From Rhynchospora pubera (taxonomy: Eukaryota > Streptophyta > Magnoliopsida > Poales > Cyperaceae), in the NCBI GenBank assembly GCA_028095005.1, contig CM051463.1, positions 8,919,052 to 8,983,051 of the forward strand: a DNA stretch of 64,000 nucleotides, given 5' to 3'. Shown one piece after another: positions 34,081 to 45,777 of the stretch (its first letter is position 1; every line of letters starts with the position of its first letter). The notes beneath the pieces were generated by a model. The model had not been told where the DNA came from. It searched no databases and saw only the letters and a program-made list of their open reading frames with translations. The position numbers and the translations under genes were made by a program.

Positions 34081-34559
34081 GAGTTGCAAAACAACACCTA
34101 AGGTAAATTTGGGACTTGATACAACAAGGCGGAATACCACAAATTACCTAATTCTCCCCTTTTTTGCAAATAGGGAAAAGAATACCCAAAACGCCCTTGA
34201 TTATAAACCATAAAGATCCTCCCCCTTCCGAAAAGAATTTGGCAACTAAGTTTGTGTGATTAGGGGTATCTAACAAGGTTTAACAAAGGCATAAACTAAC
34301 AATTATAGACCATGCATGCATATTAAACAAAAAGCTAATTATCATAAAGAAAATCAAAGCCATTTAGCACAACCATAATTCATTGAAAATTAACACAATT
34401 TAAGCCACATCCATACAACAAAACAAAAGCCATTTAGCACCACTTAGTCACTCAAAACAACGAAAAATCACAAAAGAGAAACGAAAGGCAAAGAAACTAC
34501 GAAAATCAAAATAAAGAGAAAAGGAGATGGCTAAGGCTTGGAGACGGTTTCGGCCATGA
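34081..34559. other. E3 3' untranslated stretch
   Basis: Non-coding, A-rich sequence between the open frame and the polypurine tract. Nothing further could be identified. Confidence 0.5.
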
Positions 34560-35510
34560 TCACTCCTCATCATCATCACCCTCGCCACTACCGGATCCCC
34601 GTTGGAGATGAAGCTCCATCTTGCCCCAAAACTTGATCATTTCATCCTTGAGATTCGTGATTGAGGCATCGGTCTTGGCTTGATAGGCGGCCATGTTTTC
34701 TTCAATGGTGTTGAACCGCGTATCAATGTGTGTAGTCAAGGCGGCAAACTTGGCATCAAGATAGGTGTTGAAGTCATGTGGTACGCCTTGACCTTCCGCC
34801 CTTCCACCGGGCACGTGCAACGGCTCATTCCCAATTTTCTCGTATTGGTTGATGGTTGCCGTGGGCCTAAAGAGATAGGCATTGCGATGGAATTGCCCGG
34901 GCACTATCTCATCTTCATTTTGAAGTGTCCACCCGGTTCCGGTGAGATGGGCCATTAAATTTTCCGGTTGAGCAATTGCATCTTCGGGCACGGGTTCGCC
35001 CCAAACCGGAATGTCAAGAGGAATACCATCTTCAATGAGGAAGGATTGAATGATATGGCCATAAGGAAGAGAGAGACGAGGAGAGTGATCGGCCCGTGTC
35101 ATGTGAGCAAGAATAATGTAAGGGAGATTGACCTTTTGATTCATTTCAAGGAGGGATCGAAGGAGAAACACGGCGAATTGCTCCACATTGGTTTTGATGG
35201 TGGCCTTGGGAGTGATGATGTTGTTGATGAAGAGAAAAAGAAGGCGATGCAAGGCCGGTAGCTCGGTGGCGGTGAATTGGCGAACGGTATAGTTGCGCCA
35301 ACAATAGAAGAAGCGGTGGTATTCGTCATAAGGAGGCAATTCGCGAGACCAATTTGCATGAATGTAGATATCCAAATAGTCGTTGTCGATGCCTAGAAAA
35401 TTGGCCAAGCGCTCCTTGGTGATGACAATATGGCGGCCGAGCACATAGGAGTGAGCGGATGGTTGTCCCTCGGTCCATTACATGGTGAGATTGGCGTAGA
35501 AAAGTTTCAG
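34560..35510 (-). pseudogene. Transposase_32-like protein fragment, sense strand of E3
   Basis: The open part (35444-34560, 294 codons) encodes ELPALHRLLFLFINNIITPK, LPYGHIIQSFLIEDGIPL and PENLMAHLTGTGW, then a coiled-coil-like stretch and an acidic tail (GEGDDDEE). The same order of motifs appears in the antisense gene at 52920-54161, so the two are homologous. Upstream in the same frame, LFYANLTM is followed by a TAA and then resumes, so the reading frame is broken and 5'-truncated. LFYANL is a hallmark of the plant 'putative transposon protein' family I recall as PF20167/Transposase_32. It lies between the missing pol and the E3 3' LTR, in the sense direction. Its function is unknown. Confidence 0.7.
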
Positions 35511-36119
35511 GGCAACCAAGGATCCAAGCCAAAACACCAGGCCAACATCAATTGAAGGGCATTAAGCCGAAATCTCTACGAAGGCGACAACCCAACATCT
35601 ACCAGGGCAACTCCAAAACCAAGAGCACGGAACCAACTGTCCTGCGATCAAATCCATTGATATGCCAGAAAACAACAAAAAAAGAGAAATAACCCTACAA
35701 CTAAAAAAAGGAATAACCCCAAAACAAAAAAAACTAAAAAACCTCAAAACACCAAAAATAAAACAAGTCTCTAGCCCCCGTAAACGCTAATTGTGTTATA
35801 CAATTCCCTAGCTGTTTAAAGACATAGAATCCACCGATATCCCTTTGAGTTTCCAGATCTAGAGGTTCTCTCGACCATGTTAGAGGTAATTAACAGTAGG
35901 GGCTTGCGCCTACTGGAATAACTGACGAACCCCCTAAATAATAAACTCTCGTGGGAAGCATTAAGGCCGTACAGTTGTCTCACCCGTAAAGGAGACGGCC
36001 GTATCGTGACTTTAAGGCCCGCGAGAGGTATCTGATCCGTATGCTTTTTCCGCCCTCAGTCCGCCATAAACGGACACCGTCACCCATCAACCCGGGATGG
36101 CGCCGAAAGGTGCGAGACA
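35511..36119 (+). repeat. Remnant of the E2 5' LTR (U5 end)
   Basis: Non-coding, A/C-rich sequence between the point where E3 homology stops and the primer-binding site. A CA at 36118-36119 is a suitable LTR end. The matching part of the 3' LTR would lie beyond the window, so this cannot be confirmed. The short similarity CAACCAAGG...CAAAAC near 35514 and at 63956-63977 is compatible with the two LTRs joining there, but it is weak. Confidence 0.4.
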
Positions 36120-36124
36120 GGTTC

Positions 36125-36142
36125 TGGCACGCCCGGTGGGAC
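36125..36142 (+). promoter_or_regulatory. Primer-binding site of E2
   Basis: TGGCACGCCCGGTGGGAC lies 130 bp upstream of the gag start. It is complementary to a plausible tRNA 3' end (arginine-type, from memory), and I recall similar sites in other plant Tat elements. Confidence 0.65.
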
Positions 36143-36272
36143 TGTTTTCACCTCCCATCTAGGAAACTCAGTTTAAAGGAATATCAATGGATATAATGTA
36201 TTAACACTAGGGAATAGCACTTTTCTTCCATGCACTGATGAATGAGTCGAGCACCTCTTACATTGTAGGGAG

Positions 36273-39200
36273 ATGGCATATGACAACTTCAGCGCGGGAA
36301 ACATGAAGACTGGCCCTGGCATGACCGTGATTGGATCCATTCCGATTGCCGTGCCACTGATTCGACTGGACAAGAATGGCCACCTGATGACCGCTCAGAC
36401 AGGGAAGCAGTTCGACCACCACAAGAAGCAGTCAGACACTACAGCTGTCACGATTGCCCAGATACCCACATCTTCTAAACCAAGACTCACCAGAAGGGTC
36501 AAGGTTTCGGAGATGGAAGCACTACAAGCCTGCCAGAATGAGCTGGACGTGGAGACTAACTTACCAATTCAGAACTCCTTTTCCCCGCTCCGAGCTACAA
36601 AATGGAAGTCCCAGAAAACGCGCCTTCTGGCCTGGAGGGACATCCCCACCCGCTTCAAATCCACCATAATACCGACTGATGGATCAAATCGGAAGATCAC
36701 CCTTCCGGAAAAGATCCAGAAGATCTATCATCACATCAGGAGCCACCAGGACAAGAAGAAGGGTCACAACCTACCACCGCCCCATGGCTCAAAACAGGAA
36801 TACCGTGTTCCTGTACACCAGAGGCTCACTTTTCCACGCAAGGGGCAAGCCTCAACCAGACCATCACAGAGCAGAGGTTCTCATCAGGATCAACGTGTCT
36901 CTGTCCGCAAAAGGTTGACTAACCCAGACAGCTCGAGCCAACCGAAACCCCATACAACCAAAACCGAGGACTTCTTCACTGTTAATGCTATAGGCATTGA
37001 CGGAGACCCCGATGACAATGAACCCCACTATTCCTACACAGCAGCGGATGAGGAAACCGAACCCCAAGACCCCGAGATTGAAGCAGTAATGACTCGCAGT
37101 CTGGTCGCCCACACAGGGGAACGACTAGAAACGGGTCAAACCATCAACAACGGTAGGAAAAGCCGCAGAATCAAGAGCAACCCTTCCGCTAAGGGGGAGA
37201 TTCCTGTTTCCGTGACAGACCCTCCCAAGAATGAAGAAGAACTTCAACAGGAACCCATTGCTCCAACCGACGGGAGCGCCAGTGACGAAGAACACGACAC
37301 AAGCACGCGACTGGAGGAAAAATTGGAACAAATGGCCCAGCAAATCGAGATCTTCCGCAAAGAGAATTCCAAGCTGAAAGAACGGCTCAGGAAGGAACCA
37401 TGTGACGATGGCACTCGTTCCAACTCAGGGAATGGGGGCAGAAATCAGAATGAGGGGCCAAAGAGAGGCCCAACTGTCAGAATGGGAAAGAAAGTCATAT
37501 CCATCGAAGATGAAGGAGAAGAGGAAATGGATACTCCTCTATACCCTCCCAAAACCTCTACGACTATCAAGAGATCCGCCCGGTCACTAGCAACCTCACC
37601 CAGTGGGATAACCAGTGATGATGTACAAGATCTGATCGTTAAGAAGATGAGAGAATTGGGAGTAGAAATTCCTGCCAGACCTAAGAAGAGGATAGGAAGA
37701 CCCTACCCCAGACATTTCGATGATGAACCATTTCCCAAGAGATACACCTTGCCTAGGTTCAGAATGTTCGAAGGGACGGGAAACAAGGTTACCCCTGAAC
37801 AGCACCTAGCCCATTTCGTCACTGCCTGTGGCGATACAGCCAGCAATCCTGCATGGCTACTCCGTCAATTCCCTCAGAGTCTCGCTGGAGTTGCATTCGA
37901 ATGGTACGCCTCATTGCCAGAAGATAGTATCAACTCATGGGAAGAAATGGAAGAAGCCTTTTGTTCCAAGTTCATGGTATTGACTCAGGATGTGACGTCC
38001 ATAGACATGGCAAACCTGAAACCTGAAACTGATGAAACCATCATGGAATACATCACCAGATGGAGGAACATGAGCATCCGATGCCAACCCCCAATGACCG
38101 AGGCCGAGCAAATCAAAACCGTCCTGAACAATTTGCCTGGATGGATCAGACCTTACCTAGTTTCAACCAAGATCATAGGCTTCAGAACTTTGGTCACCGT
38201 GGTATCCAAGTACGAAGCCCTAAGACAAGAGGGGCTGATTCCTGCAACTCCGCCTTATCCCAAGAAAGAGAAGGGCAAAGATAAGGACAAGAAGGGTCGA
38301 CCCAGGAAATCTGATAAATCGGTAGCCGCGACGAGTCACGATACCAGCCTGGAGGAAACCAAACCAAACTACCGCAGAGAGCCTGATCAACAGAGACCTA
38401 GGCGCCCTACCCTGAGCGAACGAAGGAAACAACCTTACTCCTTCAAGAAAGAATATGTAGGAGACCTCTTCAAGATTGCACTAGAAAAGGGAATTCCTTT
38501 ACCTATCTGCAGACGCCCTGATGAGGAGAATAAGAAGGATGATCCGAATTACTGCCTGTATCACAGAGTTTTGGGTCACACCCTCGAGGAATGCTATGTC
38601 TTTAAAGATTGGATAGAAAGACAAGCACAAGAAGGTAAGATCATCATCCCACGAGAAGCACGGCAAACCCCGAAGCCGCACTTCCAGGTCAACATGGTCT
38701 CTACTGTGGAAGAAGGAGAAGGGAAACCCTCACAACCTTGGACCCTTTGCCTATCCCAAAAATCCAAGAAAATGCTCAGGAAGATGCATGATGAGCTTCT
38801 GCATGGGAACCGGAGCAAGGCCCCCGTAAAAGACGCTCCACCACCAAGGACGATCATCAGTCGTCCGAAAGAAAACAAAAAGAAAAAGCCAGTAACCTTA
38901 GCCAGGGCTAAGAAAATGGCAGGAATCAAAGAGCCAGCCAAACGGACAGAAGAGGAATTTGTTCAAAGCAAACCTACGCCCGTCACCTTGGCAGACTTTT
39001 TCCCACAACAGTTCCTGACATTCTCTGCCAAAAGGAAGTCTGGAGAATCAAGCCGCCGTCCATCTCAGAATGAACCAGAACATTGCAATGGTATCACAAT
39101 GGGAGACTCGAGAGACGAGCGGACAACAACACCCTCCATCAGAAAAACGACACGCACGGCTCGCATTTCAGTTGGCGCGCGGACCTTGCGAGAAGAAGCA

Positions 39201-39641
39201 GAACTGATGCAGTCCATCAATCTTGCAACCATGGAAAAAACCAAACCAACAGCTCAACAGTGTCCATTACCTGCAGCAGAACCTTCACAGACTTCCCATC
39301 AGGGTATAACACAAGGAATTGCCGGCCTACAGGAAAGTTTTGAACACTGTTACTCGCTCAGCCTCGCCGATCCTGACGAAGAAGAGCCTCTAGAAAATAA
39401 TCTGGAAGAAATCCAATCAGACGGTGAAAATTTGTCAGATGAAGAAATCACCCTGGCGGACTATCTCGACTTCTACCCTGAAATGCGTGAGGTATTTCGT
39501 TTAGTCATGAACGAAATAAGGACCTCTCAGGGAATGGAACCCATTGAACCAGCCAACAGTGAAGAATCAGAAGACGAGATTGAGTTTTCCTTCCACCAAT
39601 TAAACCTGGGAACAGAAGAGGGCACTGTCAATCTAGGCTAG
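36273..39641 (+). pseudogene. E2 gag polyprotein segment (1122 codons)
   Basis: The start ATG has a good plant context (GAGATGGCA). A basic, low-complexity N-terminal region (about 1-420) is followed by a Retrotrans_gag capsid domain (about 490-660, with VAFEWYASLPEDSINSWEEM and WRNMSIRCQPPMTEAEQI). Next come a Lys-rich linker, a zinc-knuckle-like CLYHRVLGHTLEEC (about 755) and a long acidic tail. The frame ends at a TAG (39639-39641), but the same frame stays open for about 1070 bp afterwards, so this is probably a break in a longer polyprotein. Gag proteins assemble cytoplasmic particles around the element RNA. Confidence 0.85.
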
Positions 39642-40712
39642 GGAACCAGCGGAATTGTTGCCCAAGGATGGGGAGATTCAGAAGACGAGACTGAACTGCA
39701 CACAGAAACCCTTCAGAACGCTGCCGTCTCAGAACCAAGTCATATTGAAGACAGCCATAACCCTTCTGACCCTGGGGGCAAAAGCAGTAGTATCCCGCTC
39801 CCAGAAAGGCCGGATCAGGCAAAACAACCCATACAATTCCATATCGAACCAGGTCCTCAGCTAGTCGCTCGCGGCGTCCATGCAATAGAAGGTACCTTTC
39901 CAGCCAGACCAAGCGATTCGCGGTTAAGAATAACAGTCTTTGCTGAACCACGTGAAGAGGAAGTGGAACTTAACTCAGAAATGCTGAAAGAAGTACTCCA
40001 TTTGGTCCACGTACAGATGAGGGAAGAGATGCATGGACAAGGGGGGATAGTCAATGGATATCTCTCTACCGTGCGCGAAAACGATCCTCTGACCTTTCAG
40101 ATCCGAAACGAAGGTTACCATGACCGTGAACTTGGAAAGAGACCATGTTACCCTGACAAGGAAGAAAGTCCGAGCTTTTCCAAGGATTCTGATAACGAGG
40201 AAGTGAATTTCACTATCCCAGAGAAACCAGAACCGAATGAGAGACTGCCAATAATGGGTGAAAGGCAAAACATGGAATATGAGATTGTTCCGGGACCTCT
40301 GTCAGCACCTCTAGGCATCCAAGACATCGAAATTGCATTGCCAACAGACCTGGGAGATTCACAGCTCATTGTGAATATCACCACGGAACAAGGCGAAAGA
40401 TTATCTGAGATTGAACCTTGTGTGCTGGATGAAATTCTTCAGATAGCCTACGAGAAAATGGTAGAAGTAGCCATTAACCGAAGTGAACTACAACCACAAG
40501 ATGGCTCAGATAATGAAGAGACTACAGTGAATGTCTTGGATCAAAATGATCAATGCATGCATGGCCAATGCGGTTATCCCACTCAGGCAGAACAACATTC
40601 TGACGGAGAAACTTCATCGCTAGAATCTTGCCACAACGTAGGGATACACATACCTTCGCTAGAATCTTGCCACAACGTAGCAGTTCCACGTCACAAGGGG
40701 AGAAGAGGTTAG
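39642..40712 (+). pseudogene. E2 polyprotein, continuation after the TAG (acidic linker)
   Basis: This is in the same frame as gag, open from just after the TAG to 40712. The sequence is acidic and of low complexity, with no recognisable domain; an in-frame methionine occurs at 39963. A 25-bp direct repeat (TCGCTAGAATCTTGCCACAA and on) at 40617-40641 and 40656-40680, offset 39 bp, lies in its last part. A frameshift between about 40680 and 40712 passes the coding sequence to the next frame. Confidence 0.65.
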
Positions 40713-43700
40713 TCAGAATCGAGGTTGCACCGACCTCTGAAATGGAAGCTCAAGGCATATGGGGGATAGAGATCGTTCCAATCCAAAGAATCTACACTAG
40801 ATCTAGAGTAATTCTCCTTATCGAAGGGCGACCTTACCCAGAACACCGTATAGTCCAAGAAGCACGCCAGCTTGCACAAAATAAACTGGATGAGATCAAA
40901 CAAGCCATAGCTGAATCCCGTCCGATATCGGAGGTTGAAGGTGCTCATGTCGTGTTCAGGTACGTCAACCCCGACGACGACAGCGAAGATGAATACCGTA
41001 ACCTTATCCCAATTCCCCCAAACCCAGAAGAATCACATGAGTGTCGCTTCGTAGAAATAGAGGAAGAAGAAGGTGAATCTCTGAACCAACCAGAAGACCC
41101 ATTAGAACAAACCGGATCAAGCCCTTCGACCCCAGGAGAAGGATTGACACAGATGGAACCTAATGAGTCAGAATATCAGGAGGCCCGAGTCATCCATGTC
41201 CCCTTGACTGAACACATCTTCCTCTGCACTTTCATTCCTTTTGAAAAGAGGAAACTCCCCATCAAGAAAAGGAAAAGACCTGATCCTACGACACCCTTTC
41301 CTTGGATGGATGGATGGAGAGACCCAGATATGATTCACGAGGTGATTGCAAGACACGAAGCCCGGATGAGTGATGCTGAGCTCCTTGAACACTTCCAATT
41401 GCCACTTGATACCAAGATCACGGTCGAAAAGAGAAAGAAACCCTCTAAAACTGGAATAACGCCATGCTTGTGCCATCGATGTCCAAAATGGGGAGTACTC
41501 TATGACTGTGAAATGAGGCTTGAGATGACCTTTGAAACCCTCAGAGATCATATGGAAGCGGAGCCATCAAACACCGACCCTCTAACAGAAACCCTAACCA
41601 CTCAGGAGCCATACATGACAGAACCTGACGGGGGAAAGGCACCTGAGGAACCCAATCCGGTAAACAAAGCGGAACCTATCCCAGACCCTGCGGATATCCC
41701 AATCGAACACTGGTATACCACTATATGGGAGCAAGGAGAATCGTCCCAAGCAGCTCAGGGAAACGAACACCAAGAGCATTTTCAGGAAATGCTCGCGATA
41801 ATTCAGGAGGTGTGTGATATGCCAACCCCAGAAGCTGAAGGCTCTCAGCCGAAGGAAAACACTACCACACTGGAGACACCAGATCCCAGGGCAGAAGCAA
41901 GACTGACTCAGAATACAGAAATGGACGAAAACTATGATTCGCCTCTCACTGCAAACCCAGAAACTTATCCTGAATGGCCTCGACCTCATGGAGAAGAAAC
42001 CTGTCATGCGATTGATTCCTTTGGTACTGATTCCGACTCAGATTCCGACGGCGCAGCCCCAAGACTCTGTGTTGAACTCCTTGCTGAAACCTCGATAAGG
42101 AAGAAAGACAAGGGAATCATTATCAAAGAACAAAGCTCACACTCGCCAGATCATAAAGGCAAGAGATTGGTTGAAGACCAAGGTGCCATGCTTCGCAGAA
42201 TGGAAGAGAAAATGAGTATATACTGTGATCTGCTCGCAGTAGTACATCAACAGAACTTGACCATACTAGCCACCCTGGAATCACTATGCGACCTCGCGAT
42301 TACAGACAAGCGCTCCAGTGAGGAAATGATCCAAGCAGTCATGGCAAACCTCCATTCCGCCAACACGGAAGAACCAGTTCAACCAGAAATCACAGAAAGG
42401 ACCAATGAACCGGGGGACGAGCATAATCTTCAGTCTGAGGGAAACCGTGAAATAGAGGGTTCACCGGATGAAGAAGACCTACCTACATCCCGAGAAACAC
42501 CACTTGCTTCTCATGGTCCATCTGAAAACGTGCCGTCACAAGAAGAGAACCGACCGATTGGAAGTTCACTTCAAGAAAAAGGTCAAACTAGCCAAGTTCC
42601 TGAAAACCAAGAATGGGGGCAAGATAGAGCTAATTCTGAGGACGAAGCTCTGAAATTTCCCATTGAATCGAGCATCAAGAAAAGCTCTTCCGAACGAATT
42701 ACAGAGCCGACCAATCAGGAACCTGAGCAAGCAAATAGACCAACATCCCAACTGAGACCGATCGGGACTCGCAGGACTACTGCACGAAGGAGAGATCGGG
42801 CACAAGAGGTCATTGATGCGTTAGCTGAGCGAGTTGAAGTGGTCCCTCACGCAAGATCGCAAGCCAGGCATCAACCCATAACCACCATTCGATCCAACTC
42901 TCACAGGAGGAACCGCCGGAGAGATAGACTCCAGATAGATCGAGAGCATTCAACTGCCTTGGAAACCCATCTCAACCGGAGAGCATTTCTGGCCCAAATC
43001 AGAGCAAATCTTGCCCTAAGACCACCCACTACCCCAGTTGAGAGGTACGAGAGGCAATTGTACGTATCCTCACGCAGGCAAACAAGAGGGAGCAGCCCCT
43101 GCCTTCCTTCTATTCCATGCATGAGGAGCGCTCGAAGACGAAACAGAACTAGATTTTGCCTCTACCACCAGGAACAAGGGCACAGTACCAGTGAATGCCC
43201 AGCCTTTCAGAGGTGGTTGACAAATGAACAAAGATTGAGGCGAGCCAGAACACAGAGGGCGTCCAGGATGAGAGATACTCGACCACATAATACCCCAATG
43301 AGGCAAGCAACATGGGAAGAACTCTTGGATTTATCAGATGATGAGTTCGTCAACATCGTCACTTGTGAATATGACCCAGAAGAATCATGGTCGTCTACCA
43401 ATGGATATGACAGTGCGAGCAGCGTCACAGATAATGAGCATCACGACCGTCCTGATGAGGACCCTATCGTGATATCCCCAAGAAGACCAATCTTTGAAGG
43501 AGACTCATGTTCTTTAGGAATCCTGTTCGACACGGAAAAGGGGGATAATGAGTGTAATGTTAACCTCCGCTCGGGTACCTATATTCCGGAACGACAACCC
43601 CCAAAGGAAAAAGGAAAAGTCTCCCAACCTGCTAAAGGAACCCCAGAAAGGATTGAGTTGGCAAATGGTTACAACATCCTATCTCACTTACGGAAAGTAC

Positions 43701-45571
43701 CGGCGCCACTCAGTGTCTTTGATGCTCTAATGATGTCAGAAGATCTGAGAAAGACACTAATCCACGCTCTGCAAAATCAAGAAGGCTTTCAGTCTTGCCT
43801 AGCCAACGGAGAATCTGATGAAGTCGCCTATACCGATCCGGCCGAACTTATCACTTTCACAGAAGAAGATTTGCTGATCGGAACTGCTGTGCATAACCGA
43901 CCGCTCTATATCTCAGGGATAACGCGAGGCAAGACCATAAAGAGAATATTGGTAGACCCAGGATCTTCAGTAAATATTCTCCCACTAAAAACCCTACAGT
44001 GCCTTAACCTGGATATTAGGCATCTATCCAAAGAGACCCCTTCGATTCGAGGATTTGACCAGCATCCGCAGAAATCACTGGGGGCAATCACTCTCCCTCT
44101 CCAGGTTGCCGATCTGAAGACCAATGTCAAGTTCTACATCATTGATGCAAACACGTCATTCAGAGCCTTGCTAGGACGACCATGGTTGCACGAGAATCAC
44201 CTAGTTCCATCAACCTTGCACCAGTGTATGAAGTATGTCGAAAATGGTCAGCAGAAGACAATCAAAGGAGACAAGTACCCTTTCTCAGTGTATGAAGTGC
44301 ACTTGTCAGACGCCAAATACTTCATGCCCCAAACCTGCGAAGAAAACACAACCTCGATCCCACGGAGACAAAAGTCTGAACCATCCGAGACATCAGGAGA
44401 AACTCAGCCCTTTCCCTCCAAAAACGTGAAGACAATAAGGGTCAGATTTGTAGTTAAGGGCCCGACAGACGAACCTCTGCAAGACAAAGACATGAGACGG
44501 GGACCTGTGAATGGTGTGTCTGGTGAAGACAGCAAGACAAATGAGAACCCCTCACTACAAAGCCAGAGCAGTCGTGACCACACAGGCAGTAATTCTATTA
44601 TCAAGGGATGTCACATGGATCTGACGCCCAGAGAGTTAAACCAGGTCAACCAATTGGAAATCTTCTTAGTACCAGCCAAGATTGAGTATGTAAAAGGGAG
44701 GAAAACCAAACAAGAACCCATCCTTTTCTACACCAATGGTGAAACTCAGGAAGACTCAATTTCTAATGAAAGACCGAGGAAATGGTTAAAGCAAGAGAAC
44801 TCTCAACCTGTGCCGATACAAATCCTAGAGAATTACAACAGGGAACTTACTCCCCTCTTCCAAAAATTTCAGCACTCAGACCAGACAAAATTAGACCTCT
44901 TTCAAAAATTATGGGGCACGAGTTCGTCTCCGATCAAAAGGTTCGACGGCACAGAAAGGCGTGTCAAAGGCGTCGGATACCATAGAAAAAGGAGAAGAAT
45001 CCACATGAGAAAACCTTATGAGCATTTCTGGAAAGTCAATAATCCGACCTATCTTAGAGTCAAGGACAAGAAAACTGAAGAGTTGTCTTTCACCTGCTAT
45101 GCGACAGAAGAAGCAGGGGACAAAATGGAAGATCAGTTCATATTGGCCGCCAAGTCAGCCCCAAAAGAACTCGAAGAAGGAGGACAAAGCACAGTAGATG
45201 AGCTAGAGGAAATGAACCTTGGGACACCCGAAGACCCTAGGCCCACCTTTGTAAACGCAACCCTATCTACTGAGAGAAAGGAAGAGCTCAGAGCGCTTCT
45301 CACCGAATACATTGACTGTTTCGCCTGGACATACAGCGAAATGCCTGGCTTAGATCCCGCTGTGGCAGTTCACAAGCTGAAAATAGACCCAAACTTCAAG
45401 CCTATCAAGCAAGCGCCTCGAAGGATGCGGATTGAATTGGAGGAAAAGGTCGTGACAGAAGTGAAAAGGCTGATTGAAGCAGGGTTCATTCGTGAGGAAG
45501 AAACCCCTGATTGGATAGCCAACATAGTCCCTGTCAAAAAAAAAGAATGGCCAAATTCGGGTTTGCGTTGA
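40628..45571 (+). pseudogene. E2 long linker, second zinc knuckle, protease and start of reverse transcriptase
   Basis: The 1647-codon frame overlaps the previous one. Roughly the first 1050 codons are acidic and charged low-complexity sequence containing a second knuckle-like motif, CLYHQEQGHSTSEC (about residue 845). Next come a conserved pre-protease block (YNILSHLRKVPAPLSVFDAL) and a retropepsin motif ILVDPGSSVNILP (about 1110), then the beginning of reverse transcriptase (FIREEETPDWIANIVPV). DPGS is, as I recall, the usual form in this clade. The frame shifts at a run of nine A (45536-45544) and ends at 45571; the reverse-transcriptase fingers continue in another frame to about 45778. 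Confidence 0.82.
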
Positions 45572-45777
45572 TTTCAGAGACCTCAACAAGGCATGCCCCA
45601 AAGATGACTTCCCATTACCTGTAACTGAGATCATCATTGACCACACATCTACCTATGAAGTTTTCTCTTTCATGGATGGGTATTCTGGATATAACCAGAT
45701 AAGGATGTATGAGGAAGATCAGAAACACACCGCCTTTAGGACACCCATAGGCATCTATTGTTATAAGGTCATGCCCT
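45572..45777 (+). pseudogene. E2 reverse transcriptase, middle part in a shifted frame
   Basis: Between the A-run and 45781 a third frame encodes RT landmarks, including VDFRDLNKACPKDDFPLP and FMDGYSGYNQI. A small deletion of about eight bases at 45781, within the conserved MPFG region, shifts the frame again. The catalytic aspartates lie in the next segment. Confidence 0.75.

Noticed and set aside
43966..43980. Protease of E2 has DPGS rather than DTG/DSG: an inactivating change?
   Set aside because: As far as I recall, DPGS is the normal motif in this clade, so I do not count it as a defect.
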